Source: Pseudonocardia terrae (GTDB taxonomy: Bacteria > Actinomycetota > Actinomycetes > Mycobacteriales > Pseudonocardiaceae). From it: a stretch of 37,038 nucleotides of DNA. The notes under the pieces are model-generated. The model was not told the DNA's origin and made no database searches. It saw nothing but the letters and a program-made list of their open reading frames with translations. Made by a program: the position numbers and the translations under genes. The stretch spans positions 1 through 37,038 of the forward strand of contig NZ_JAJTTE010000064.1 of the NCBI RefSeq assembly GCF_021343995.1, in the 5' to 3' direction. Position 1 is the first letter of the stretch. Every line of letters begins with the position of its first letter. Shown here piece by piece: positions 23,737 to 31,155 of the stretch.

Positions 23737-23772
23737 ACCGACCGCGCGGGCGCGTCGGCTGCCGCGGTCGGT
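23737..23772 (+). terminator. Hairpin after the purA-adjacent gene
   Basis: ACCGACCGCG (23737-23746) pairs exactly with CGCGGTCGGT (23763-23772) over a 16-base loop, 24 bases after the stop at 23713. Confidence 0.55.
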
Positions 23773-23833
23773 CGTGTACGAGAAGGGCGAGAGCAGGAGC
23801 GGGGCGTGGCGGTGGCCCCGCGCAGGCACGCGA

Positions 23834-23863
23834 GGGCCCGGCGGCGCGGTTGCCGCCGGGCCC
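23834..23863 (-). terminator. Strong terminator hairpin of the lipoprotein hydrolase gene
   Basis: GGGCCCGGCGGC (23834-23845) pairs exactly with GCCGCCGGGCCC (23852-23863) over a six-base loop. On the reverse strand it begins eight bases after the hydrolase stop. It sits between convergent genes and may stop both. Confidence 0.75.
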
Positions 23864-23871
23864 CGCCGTGC

Positions 23872-25485
23872 TCAGGAGTCCGCGAACCGGCAGTGCAGGT
23901 CCTGCTGTGGCACTGTGAGGTTCACCAGGTAGCCGACGACGGCGGAGTCGACGCAGGAGTTGCCCTGCAGCGCCGCCGTGTGCCGGGTCCCCTCGACCGT
24001 GACCAGACGCGACCCGAGCGCGGCGGCCAGGTCGACACCCGCCTGGTACGGCGTGGCGGGGTCACCCGTCGTCGAGATCACCATCGTCGGCGGCAGGCCC
24101 TCCGCGTGCGGGAGGTGCGGCTGCGAGGTCGGCGTGACCGGCAGCATCGCGCAGGTGTCGAGCGCGCCGTCGCCGGCCGGCAGGCCGGAGTCCGCGAACG
24201 GGGCCACCTCGGCGGTCCGCCGCTCCAGCTCCACGCGCTGCGCCCGGTCCGTCATCCGGTCGCCGTCGACGCAGTTCACGACCATGAGCGCCTCCTGGTC
24301 GTTGCGGTAGCTGCCGTTCGGGCGGCGGTCGTAGTAGCGGTCGGCCGCCGTCATCAGCGCGGTGCCGTCCCCGGCTCGCAGCGCCACGAGCGCCTTCGAC
24401 AGGTCCGGCCACTCCGCCGGGTCGTACAGCGAGGCGACCACGGCGATCACGGCGTCGGAGTAGGACAGCGTGCGCCCGTCGGACACTGCCACCGGGTGGT
24501 CGACCAGCGGCCGGGTCAGGGCCTGGAACTCCGCGGTCGTCCGGGCCGGGTCGGCGCCCAGCGGGCACCCGTCGTGCCGCGTGCAGTCCGCGGCGTAGGC
24601 GTCGAAGGCCTTCTGGAAGCCCGCCATCTGCGCAATCGAGGCCTCGGCCCTGGTCTGGCGCGGGTCGACCGCGCCGTCGAGCACCATGGCGCGGACGTTC
24701 CCGGGGAACATCTCCGCGTAGGTCGCGCCGATGCGGGTGCCGTAGGAGTAGCCGAGGTAGGTCAGCTTCTGGTCGCCCAGCGCCGCCCGCAGGACGTCCA
24801 GGTCGCGGGCCACGTCACGGGTGCCGGCGTTGGCCAGCACGTCCGCCCCGCCGGACCGCTGCACGCAGTGTTCGGCCATCTGCCGGGCCTTGTCCTCGGT
24901 AGCGGCCGTCCCCTCGGCGAGCGCCTGGCGGGGCGGCTCGGCCCGGACGGCGTCCCACTCGGCGTCGGTGGTGCAGTCGATGGCCGGCGTGCTCTTCCCG
25001 ACCCCCCGCGGGTCGAACCCGACGATGTCGAACGGACCGCCGCCACCCCCCTTCGCGAAGGCCGCCGCCAGGTCCACCCCCGAGCCGCCCGGACCGCCCG
25101 GGTTGAGCACGAGCGCACCGATGCGGTCGTGGCCGGCCGGCATCCGGAGCACCGCGATCTCCGCCGTCCGCCCGTCCGGCTTCGTGTAGTCGAGCGGCAC
25201 GGTGAGCCGGGCGCACTGCAGGCCCGGAGTGGCGAAGAGCTCGCGCTCGTGGTCGTCGTCGGCGAGCGGGAGGCACGGACCCCACGCGAGCACCTGTGTG
25301 TAGAAGGGTTCGAGTGCCGCCGGCGGTGTGGCCGGCGCCGCCACGACGGGCACCGGTGCCGGTACGGGCGTCGGTGCCGTGAGCAGCATGCCGGGAATCG
25401 CGCACGACGAGAGCACCGCCGCCCCCGCCGCGGCGAGCACGGCGACCACCGCCCGGCGCGCACCCCTGGTTCTCCTGGTCCCCAC
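23872..25485 (-). CDS. Secreted lipoprotein alpha/beta hydrolase (tripeptidyl-aminopeptidase type)
   Basis: A 537-residue serine hydrolase. The GTG at 25485 is preceded by GGAGGAAGG. The signal peptide is basic then hydrophobic and ends in the lipobox LSSC with Cys28, so the mature protein should be a cell-envelope lipoprotein. The oxyanion-hole motif NPGGPGGSG lies at 128-136, the nucleophile Ser247 in GYSYGTRIG, the acid Asp near 475 (TTGDPATP) and His near 502 (GTRHTA), matching the alpha/beta hydrolase and TAP-like C-terminal domains. Several Cys residues may form disulfides. The family includes Streptomyces tripeptidyl aminopeptidases and mycobacterial Hip1 (CaeA). It probably cleaves short peptides or esters outside the membrane. 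Confidence 0.92.
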   Translation of the reverse strand: MGTRRTRGARRAVVAVLAAAGAAVLSSCAIPGMLLTAPTPVPAPVPVVAAPATPPAALEPFYTQVLAWGPCLPLADDDHERELFATPGLQCARLTVPLDYTKPDGRTAEIAVLRMPAGHDRIGALVLNPGGPGGSGVDLAAAFAKGGGGGPFDIVGFDPRGVGKSTPAIDCTTDAEWDAVRAEPPRQALAEGTAATEDKARQMAEHCVQRSGGADVLANAGTRDVARDLDVLRAALGDQKLTYLGYSYGTRIGATYAEMFPGNVRAMVLDGAVDPRQTRAEASIAQMAGFQKAFDAYAADCTRHDGCPLGADPARTTAEFQALTRPLVDHPVAVSDGRTLSYSDAVIAVVASLYDPAEWPDLSKALVALRAGDGTALMTAADRYYDRRPNGSYRNDQEALMVVNCVDGDRMTDRAQRVELERRTAEVAPFADSGLPAGDGALDTCAMLPVTPTSQPHLPHAEGLPPTMVISTTGDPATPYQAGVDLAAALGSRLVTVEGTRHTAALQGNSCVDSAVVGYLVNLTVPQQDLHCRFADS

Positions 25486-25650
25486 TGTCCTTCCTCCCCG
25501 ATCCGCGGAGCCCGGCCACGGGGCCCCGCGGCGGGTCCAGCGGAGGATGGGCGCACCGGGGTGACCCGGACGAGGGAGCACGCACCCGAACCGGCGGGGG
25601 CGGACCCGACGGCCGGAGTGGGGTCGGCCCCGGTCACGCAGGTCGCCGGG

Positions 25651-26916
25651 TCAACGCGGCGAACGCGTGGTGCGGCGCGCCAGCACGGCGAGCTCCCCGA
25701 GGTCGGCGCCGGTCTCCTTCTCGACCCACCGACCGTCGAGCGCGCCGCAGTCGACGCCGCGCAGCAGGAACCCGGAGAGCGCCGTGGCCGTGGCGGGCTC
25801 GTCGAGGAACCCGGAGTCGGTGCGCTCCCGATAGGCGCGCAGCCGGGACACGGCGGAGTCGGCCGCGCCGCGGAAGAAGGCGAAGACCGCCGTGAACCGG
25901 CTGGGCAGCTGCGCCGGGTGCAGGTCCCATCCCTGGTAGAAGCCCCGTTCGAGGGAGCGGCGGACGAGCCGGCCGTGCAGGGTCCAGGCCGCGCGCACCG
26001 CCTCCGGGGTGCCGACCGGCATGACGTTGGTGGACCCGTCGGAGAGCCGCACCCCGGTCCCCGCCGCCGCCACCTGCATCACCGCCTTGGCGTGGTCGGC
26101 CGCCGGATGCTCCATGCTCTGGTACGCCGCGGCGATGCCCAGCGAGGCGGAGTAGTCGTAGGTGCCGTAGTGCAGACCGGCGCAGCGGCCCTCGCCGGCG
26201 GCGATCATGCCGGGCAGCGGCGAGGCGCCGTCGAGCCCGATCACGGTCTGCGGGGTCTCGACCTGGATCTCGAAGCGCAGGGTGCCGGCGGGCAGGCCGT
26301 GGGCCTCCTCGAGCGCGTCGAGCACCGCGACGAGCGCGGTGACCTGAGCGGACGCGGTGACCTTCGGGAGCGTGACCACGAACCCCGCGGGCACGCCGCC
26401 GCGGGCGGCCAACTCGGCCACGAACGCGCTCAGGGTGCGGAGGCCGCGCCGGCGGGTCGCCGCCTCCAGGCTGCGGAACCGGATCCCGGTGAACGGCGGC
26501 GCGATCCCGGCGTCGACGGCGGCGACCAGCTCCGCGGCCGCGCGGCGGACCTCGGCGTCCTCCTCGGTGTCGGGCCGCACGCCGTAGCCGTCCTCGAAGT
26601 CGATCCGCAGGTCCTCGATCGGCTCGGTGACGAGCTTGTCCCGCACCCGGGTGCGCAGTGCGTCGGCCGCCGCGGCCGGGACACCCCAGCACGCGGCCAG
26701 CTCGGCCTGGCCGGGCGCGTGGGCGTCGAACACCTCGCAGGCGGTGGCCCCCCACGCCGCGGACACGGACCGGTCGAACCGGTCCGCCGGCACGTAGACC
26801 GTGTGCACGGGCTGCCGGCTCCCGATGTCGCCGGGATAGGCGGCCGCGAGCACGGCGTCGACCGGGGCGAGGTCGCGGTCGACCGCGGTCGCCAGTTCCT
26901 CGGCGAGATCCGTCAT
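25651..26916 (-). CDS. DUF6986 family, HpcH/HpaI aldolase-like protein
   Basis: A 421-residue protein related to the citrate-lyase-beta/HpcH aldolase fold. DFEDGYG lies at about 106-112 and resembles the acidic motif of the fold. IQVETPQ (about 223-229) supplies the metal-binding Glu typical of these aldolases, and GLHYGTYDYSASLGI follows at about 249. The C-terminal part (GFYQGWDLHPAQLPSRF) is typical of the family. Substrate unknown; members occur near purine/allantoin or glyoxylate genes elsewhere in actinobacteria, but not here. The ATG at 26916 lies six bases from a CAGGAT box. It is flanked by same-strand genes with gaps large enough for separate promoters. Confidence 0.85.
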   Translation of the reverse strand: MTDLAEELATAVDRDLAPVDAVLAAAYPGDIGSRQPVHTVYVPADRFDRSVSAAWGATACEVFDAHAPGQAELAACWGVPAAAADALRTRVRDKLVTEPIEDLRIDFEDGYGVRPDTEEDAEVRRAAAELVAAVDAGIAPPFTGIRFRSLEAATRRRGLRTLSAFVAELAARGGVPAGFVVTLPKVTASAQVTALVAVLDALEEAHGLPAGTLRFEIQVETPQTVIGLDGASPLPGMIAAGEGRCAGLHYGTYDYSASLGIAAAYQSMEHPAADHAKAVMQVAAAGTGVRLSDGSTNVMPVGTPEAVRAAWTLHGRLVRRSLERGFYQGWDLHPAQLPSRFTAVFAFFRGAADSAVSRLRAYRERTDSGFLDEPATATALSGFLLRGVDCGALDGRWVEKETGADLGELAVLARRTTRSPR

Positions 26917-26922
26917 GGACGG

Positions 26923-26928
26923 ATCCTG
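26923..26928 (-). promoter_or_regulatory. CAGGAT box six bases before the DUF6986 start
   Basis: GGGCAGGAT, six bases, ATG on the reverse strand, the same layout as at 13,663 and 31,112. Confidence 0.4.
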
Positions 26929-27000
26929 CCCTACCCGGGGTCGGTCACACCGGACGGAACGGGGTGATCCTTCCCGGTCGGTGAGCCGGACACGCGGTGG

Positions 27001-27675
27001 TCACGCAGCCGCGGCCTCGCCGGGGCGGCGGTGGTAGCGGTCGACGTACTCCTGGCCGCTCAGGTCGGCGATGGCGTCCATGATCTCGTCGGTGACCGCA
27101 CGGCGGATCGCGGCGGAGCCCTCCAGGCCGTCGTACCGGCTGAAGTCCAGGGCCCGGCCGAAGCGGACCTCGACCCGGGCCACGCGCGGCAGTTTCTTCC
27201 CCACGGGCTGCACCTTCTCGGTGCCCACGAGCCCGACGGGCACCACGACGGCGCCGGTGGACAGCGCCAGCGACGCGACGCCGGTGTGCCCACGGTGCAG
27301 CCGGCCGTCGAGCGAGCGGGTCCCCTCCGGGTAGATCCCGAAGGTGCCGCCCGCCCGCAGGACCGTCCGGCCCGCCTCCAGCGCGGCGAGCCCGGCCTTG
27401 GCGTTGGCCCGGTCGACCGGGACGTAGCCCAGCGCGCCGAGGAAGCGCCCCATCAGGCGGCTCTTGAGGCTGCGCGAGGTGAAGTACTCGGCCTTGGCGA
27501 GGAAGGCCACCGGCCGCGGCGTGACCAGCGGGATCACGGCCGTGTCGACGGCCGCACGATGGTTCGCGGCGAAGATCACCGGCCCGTGCGGCGGGACGTT
27601 CTGCACCCCCTGCACCCGCGGCCGCCAGATCATCCGCACCAGCGGCGCCAGCACCCACCTGATCAGGAACTGCAT
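27001..27675 (-). CDS. 1-acyl-sn-glycerol-3-phosphate acyltransferase (PlsC family)
   Basis: A 224-residue membrane-associated acyltransferase. The catalytic motif NHRAAVD gives His39 and Asp44 (H-x4-D). The phosphate-binding motif YPEGTRS holds Glu117-Arg120. The N-terminal helix FLIRWVLAPLVRMIW probably lies in the membrane surface. Family members transfer acyl groups to lysophosphatidic acid in phospholipid synthesis; actinobacteria have several copies with different acceptors, so the exact acceptor is open. ATG 27675 has GGAGGATCGAAGAG upstream. It is on the same strand as the DUF6986 gene, with an 84-base gap. Confidence 0.92.
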   Translation of the reverse strand: MQFLIRWVLAPLVRMIWRPRVQGVQNVPPHGPVIFAANHRAAVDTAVIPLVTPRPVAFLAKAEYFTSRSLKSRLMGRFLGALGYVPVDRANAKAGLAALEAGRTVLRAGGTFGIYPEGTRSLDGRLHRGHTGVASLALSTGAVVVPVGLVGTEKVQPVGKKLPRVARVEVRFGRALDFSRYDGLEGSAAIRRAVTDEIMDAIADLSGQEYVDRYHRRPGEAAAA

Positions 27676-27788
27676 CGCTCTTCGATCCTCCCCCGGACCC
27701 GGCCGGACGCACCCCGCCGTCGTCCGGAGCAGTGTCGCGCACCCATTGTGACGCCCAGGTCACCGCTCTGGAACGTACTCAGGACGTG

Positions 27789-27809
27789 ACGTCGGCGGTT
27801 CCGCCACGT
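27789..27809 (-). terminator. Hairpin after the four-span membrane protein gene
   Basis: ACGT-C-GGCGG and CCGCC-ACGT pair across TT with one bulged C, about 33 bases downstream of the stop at 27842 on the reverse strand. The two-base loop is tight, so it may be a protein site instead. Confidence 0.35.
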
Positions 27810-27841
27810 GAGGGAGGCCGCGCGGAAATGTGCGGGTACGG

Positions 27842-28276
27842 CTAGGGAACGGCCCGGAACCAGTCGTTCGCGGCGGGCCGGAACATCATGATCAGGGCGG
27901 TGAGGACAGCCGCCACGTGGACCGCGCGCAGGACGCCGATGACGATCGTCGGGCCGTCGGCGGCCGCGAGGAACTCCGGCACCGCGCCACCCCCGGCGAG
28001 CCACCGCAGCGGCTCGACGACCAGCGAGGCCGTGCCGAGCAGACCCATCAACAGCGCGACCGCCCACCGCACCGCGTCGCGCCCGGAGTACAGCCCGAGG
28101 ACGAGCCCGGCCAGGCCGAGGTAGATCGCGAAGCGGACGGCGAGGGCCACGAGGCCGGGCGGCTCCGGCGTCGCGAGCCGGACGAGGGTCCCGGCGACCC
28201 CGCAGCCGAGGGCGGTGAACCAGAGCGCGACGGCGAGGGTGACCGCCGGGGGTGCCGTCCGGGTGGTGGTGGTCAT
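27842..28276 (-). CDS. Four-span integral membrane protein of unknown function
   Basis: A 144-residue hydrophobic protein with four predicted spans: about 13-31, 45-63, 70-89 and 116-135. The start chosen is the ATG at 28276 (MTTTTRTAPP); the frame extends upstream into GC-rich sequence without hydrophobic content. I recognise no family motif. In front of the start, GGAGG (28296-28292, read on the reverse strand) can pair with CCTCC (28286-28282), so the ribosome binding site may be in a small hairpin. Its 5' side faces the tandem hairpin repeats. Confidence 0.75.
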   Translation of the reverse strand: MTTTTRTAPPAVTLAVALWFTALGCGVAGTLVRLATPEPPGLVALAVRFAIYLGLAGLVLGLYSGRDAVRWAVALLMGLLGTASLVVEPLRWLAGGGAVPEFLAAADGPTIVIGVLRAVHVAAVLTALIMMFRPAANDWFRAVP

Positions 28277-28360
28277 GCTCCGGAGGCTTCTCCTCCGACG
28301 GCCCCCGGTCCGCCCGGCCGGCCCCCGAGCCCGGGGTGGGGACGGCCCCACCCGCAGCAG

Positions 28361-28770
28361 TAATCACCTCGTCTGGACGCAGGGAGTCGCATTCCGACCT
28401 TCCCCGTCCAGGACCGGTGATCACCGACCGGGCCACCGGCATGATCGCTTGTCCTGGACGGGGGGAGTCGATTCCCGACCTTCTCCGTCCAGGACCGGTG
28501 ATCACGGCCAACCTTTGGCAGCCGCTTCCCCGCCATGATCACCCTTCCTGGACGCGGGGAGTCGATTTCCACCCTTCCTCGTCCACGATCGGCGATCACC
28601 GACCTCCGGCGGGCCGCTTCCCGCCATGATCGCCGGTCGTGGATGCGGGGAGTCGACTTCCACCCTTCCTCGTCCACGATCGGCGATCACCGACCGGGCC
28701 GCCGGCATGATCGCTCGTTCTGGACAGGGAGGGTCGAGCTTCGACCGTCCCCTCCACAAGTGACGATCAT
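28361..28770. repeat. Five tandem copies of a 63-nt self-complementary hairpin unit
   Basis: Units at 28361-28423, 28442-28504, 28536-28598, 28627-28689 and 28707-28770 each run from TGATC to GATCA. The general layout is TGATC, a variable piece, TCCTGGACG, GGGGAGTCGA, TTCC, a CGACC- or CACCC-type strand, CGTCCAGGA, CGG and GATCA. The outer arms pair strongly in units 1, 2 and 4, and the inner arms in unit 5. Spacers are 17-18 bases (after units 1 and 4, CCGACCGGGCC-CCGGC) or 28-31 bases (after units 2 and 3, ending CCGCTTCCC-CGCCA). No open frame with normal codon usage covers them. They lie between divergent genes. Likely a dispersed repeat family or a structured RNA; not CRISPR. Confidence 0.85.
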
Positions 28771-28906
28771 GCTCAGGGGAAGCTCCCTCTCCGCAGCCGG
28801 CGCCTGATCCGACGAGGCCGCTGAGCTGCGACGATCGACCTGCCGAATCCTGCGGGCCGTTAATCGGTTGCGCGGGCGGGGTGCCGTGGGCGAGAGTGAT
28901 CGCATC

Positions 28907-28918
28907 ATGGAGCTCTGA
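28907..28918 (+). CDS. Possible three-codon leader peptide (Met-Glu-Leu)
   Basis: ATG-GAG-CTC-TGA lies 74 bases before the ABC-F start. An AGTGAT hexamer, a weak -10, ends six bases before it. Its stop codon overlaps the left arm of the hairpin that could cover the ABC-F ribosome binding site. So short a frame can be chance; the placement is what makes it interesting. Confidence 0.35.
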   Translation: MEL

Positions 28919-28988
28919 CACCACCCTGCGCCCGCGGCCGCGGCACGAGCCCGGCGGGCGCGAGATCCCGATCTTCCCCGGTGGTGTC
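28917..28988 (+). promoter_or_regulatory. Nested hairpin leader of the ABC-F gene (attenuator candidate)
   Basis: GACACCACC (28917-28925) pairs exactly with GGTGGTGTC (28980-28988), and inside it GCGCCCGC (28928-28935) pairs exactly with GCGGGCGC (28954-28961). The right outer arm ends three bases before the ATG at 28992 and covers its only G-rich ribosome contact. A ribosome paused at the MEL stop would mask the left arm and free the start. Confidence 0.5.
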
Positions 28989-28991
28989 GTC

Positions 28992-30599
28992 ATGCCCGCT
29001 CCCTCTGCGCTGCTCGCCCAGGACCTCGTCCGCACGCTCGGCACCCGCCGCGTGCTCGACGGCGTGTCCCTCACCGCCGCCCCCGGCCGACGGATCGGCC
29101 TGATCGGCGAGAACGGGGCCGGCAAGTCCACGCTGTTGCGACTGCTCGCCGGCGCCGACGAACCCGACGGCGGCACCGTCACGCGGCCGTCGGACCTGGG
29201 GCTCCTCCACCAGGAGATGCCGTACGACCCGGCGTCCACCGTCGCCGACGTCGTCGACGACGCCCTGCGCGAGGCTCGCACGGACCTCGCGGAGCTGGAC
29301 CGGATCGGCCGCGCCCTCACCGAGGCACCCGACGACACCGACCTCCTCGCCGCTTACGGCGAGCGCCTGGAGTCGGCCGAGCGGCACGCCGCGTGGGACG
29401 CCGACCGGCGGGCCGAGCTCGTCCTCGTCGGGCTGGGCCTGGGTGGGGTCGGGCACGACCGCGCGCTCGGCACCCTGTCCGGCGGCCAGCGCGGGCGGCT
29501 CACGCTGGCCGCGCTGCTGCTCCGCCGGCCCGCGGCGCTGCTCCTCGACGAGCCCACCAACCACCTCGACGACGCCGCTGCGGCCTTCCTCGAGGAGGAG
29601 CTGCGCGGGATGCCGGGGGCCGTCGTGGTCGCGAGCCACGACCGGGCGTTCCTCGACGCCGTGTGCACGGACGTCGTCGACCTGGACCCGGCGCTCGACG
29701 GGCCGACCCGGTACGGCGGCACCTACACCGACTACCTCGCGGAGAAGCGCGCCGAGCGGGAGCGCTGGGAGCGACGCTTCGCCGAGGAGCAGGAGGAGCT
29801 CGCGGAGCTGCGGCACTCGGTCGCGGTGACCTCGCGGCGGGTCGCGCACGACCGGGCGATGCCCGACCGGGACAAGATGGGCTACGGCCGGCGCTCGCAG
29901 CGCATCGAGCGGCAGGTGTCGAGCCGGGTCCGGGCCGCGACCCGGCGGCTCGAAGAGCTCGAGCGGGACCAGGTGCGCCGCCCGCCGGCGCCGCTGCGGT
30001 TCCGCGCGCCGGCACTGGCCGCGGCGTCGGGCGACGGGATCCTGGTCGCCCTCCGCGGGATCCGCGAGCCCGGGCGGCTCGCGCTCGAGCGGCTCGACGT
30101 GACTGCGGACGACCGGCTGCTCGTCACCGGGCCGAACGGGGCGGGCAAGTCCACCCTCCTCGCCGTGCTGGCCGGGTCGCTCGACGCGGAGGGCGAGATC
30201 AGGCGGCGCCGGCGGCTGCGGGTCGGGCTGCTCGCCCAGGACAGCGTGTTCGCCGATCCGGACCGCACCGTGCGCGAGACCTGGGAGCGCACGCTGGGTC
30301 CCGAGCGCGCCGAGGCGGTGCCGCTGGTGTCGCTCGGCCTGGTCGCGCCACGGGACCTGGGCGCCCGCGTCGGCGAGCTGTCGGTCGGGCAGCGCCGGAG
30401 GCTCGCGCTGGCGCTGCTGATCGCCGACCCTCCCCAGCTCCTGCTGCTCGACGAGCCCACCAACCACCTCTCGCCCCGGCTCTCCGACGAGCTGGAGGAG
30501 GCTCTGGGCACGGGGCCCGGCGCCGTCGTCGTCGCCTCGCACGACCGCTGGCTGCGCCGCCGCTGGGCGGGCCGGGAGCTGGCGCTGCGCGCCCCGTGA
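28992..30599 (+). CDS. ABC-F family ATPase (ribosome-associated, antibiotic-resistance-like)
   Basis: A 535-residue soluble protein with two ATP-binding cassettes and no membrane domain. Domain 1 has Walker A GENGAGKST (39-47), LSGGQ (162-166) and DEPTNH (186-191). Domain 2 has GPNGAGKST (380-388), LSVGQ (463-467) and DEPTNH (487-492). The linker at about 242-330 is long, helical and basic (HDRAMPDRDKMGYG, then RQVSSRVRAATRRLEELERD), like actinobacterial TlrC/LmrC-type members that dislodge drugs from the ribosome. Housekeeping ABC-F factors such as EttA remain an alternative. An in-frame GTG at 28881 would add 37 residues, but family N-termini begin close to the chosen ATG. A nested hairpin precedes it and a 13-bp-stem terminator follows. 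Confidence 0.9.
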   Translation: MPAPSALLAQDLVRTLGTRRVLDGVSLTAAPGRRIGLIGENGAGKSTLLRLLAGADEPDGGTVTRPSDLGLLHQEMPYDPASTVADVVDDALREARTDLAELDRIGRALTEAPDDTDLLAAYGERLESAERHAAWDADRRAELVLVGLGLGGVGHDRALGTLSGGQRGRLTLAALLLRRPAALLLDEPTNHLDDAAAAFLEEELRGMPGAVVVASHDRAFLDAVCTDVVDLDPALDGPTRYGGTYTDYLAEKRAERERWERRFAEEQEELAELRHSVAVTSRRVAHDRAMPDRDKMGYGRRSQRIERQVSSRVRAATRRLEELERDQVRRPPAPLRFRAPALAAASGDGILVALRGIREPGRLALERLDVTADDRLLVTGPNGAGKSTLLAVLAGSLDAEGEIRRRRRLRVGLLAQDSVFADPDRTVRETWERTLGPERAEAVPLVSLGLVAPRDLGARVGELSVGQRRRLALALLIADPPQLLLLDEPTNHLSPRLSDELEEALGTGPGAVVVASHDRWLRRRWAGRELALRAP

Positions 30600-30631
30600 G
30601 CGGGACGTGGCGCTTCACCGCCACGTCCCGC
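30600..30631 (+). terminator. Terminator of the ABC-F gene, 13-bp perfect stem
   Basis: GCGGGACGTGGCG (30600-30612) pairs exactly with CGCCACGTCCCGC (30619-30631) over a six-base loop. It starts at the base after the stop codon. Confidence 0.8.
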
Positions 30632-30646
30632 GCTTGCCGGATCTAA

Positions 30647-30673
30647 CGCCCGGCGCTCAGCCGCAGCCGGGCG
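30647..30673 (-). terminator. Terminator of the fba-DUF3151 unit
   Basis: CGCCCGGC (30647-30654) pairs exactly with GCCGGGCG (30666-30673) over 11 bases, 25 bases after the DUF3151 stop on the reverse strand. Confidence 0.6.
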
Positions 30674-30698
30674 CGCCGCCACGTCCAGGGTGCAGCGG

Positions 30699-31112
30699 TC
30701 AGGACACACCCAGCGCCGCGGCGGCCGCAGGGTCGGAGTCGGCGAGGAAGCCGCGGATCCGCTCCACCTCGTCCGTCTCGCCGATCGCCCCGGCGGCGCG
30801 CATGAGCGCGCCCAGCGCACGCAGGAACCCCTGGTTCGGCTCGTGCGACCACGGGATCGGGCCGAAGCCCTTCCAGCCGTTGCGGCGCAGCTGGTCCAGC
30901 CCGCGGTGGTAGCCGGTGCGGGCGTAGGCGTACGCGGCCACGGTGTGCTTCTCCGCCAGGGCGTTCTCGGCGAGGGTGGCCCAGGCGATCGACGACGCGG
31001 GGTTGGCCGCCGCGACGTCGGCCGGGTCCTCACCCGCGGCCAGCGCGGCCGCGGCGGGGTCGACGGGCAGGCGCGTGGGCTCGGGGCCCAGCAGGTTGCC
31101 GTGCAGACTCAT
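30699..31112 (-). CDS. DUF3151 family protein (Rv0360c-like)
   Basis: A 137-residue protein. It begins MSLHGNLLGPEPTRLP and carries the tract AYAYARTGYHRGLDQLRRNG, then WKGFGPIPWSHEPNQGFLRAL, the most conserved part of DUF3151. It is mostly helical with TPR-like spacing of Ala and Tyr (SIAWATLAENALAEKH, TVAAYAYARTGYHRGLD). The function is unknown. It lies 43 bases downstream of fba on the same strand, as Rv0360c lies near Rv0363c in M. tuberculosis, and may be co-transcribed. A CAGGAT box six bases before the ATG suggests an internal leaderless promoter as well. Confidence 0.88.
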   Translation of the reverse strand: MSLHGNLLGPEPTRLPVDPAAAALAAGEDPADVAAANPASSIAWATLAENALAEKHTVAAYAYARTGYHRGLDQLRRNGWKGFGPIPWSHEPNQGFLRALGALMRAAGAIGETDEVERIRGFLADSDPAAAAALGVS

Positions 31113-31118
31113 GCGCCC

Positions 31119-31124
31119 ATCCTG
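31119..31124 (-). promoter_or_regulatory. CAGGAT box six bases before the DUF3151 start
   Basis: GGGCAGGAT, GGGCGC, ATG on the reverse strand. It is nearly identical to the sequence before the oxidoreductase start at 13,663. Confidence 0.4.
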
Positions 31125-31155
31125 CCCGTCGACGACCCGGGTGATCCGGCCGGGC

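Noticed and set aside
28361..28770. CRISPR array
   Set aside because: The repeats are long self-complementary units with short related spacers; there are no unique spacers of regular length and no cas genes.
28502..29338. Reverse-strand and forward frames crossing the hairpin repeats
   Set aside because: The peptides merely repeat the hairpin sequence (DHRSWT-type units) and lack start signals and normal codon bias.
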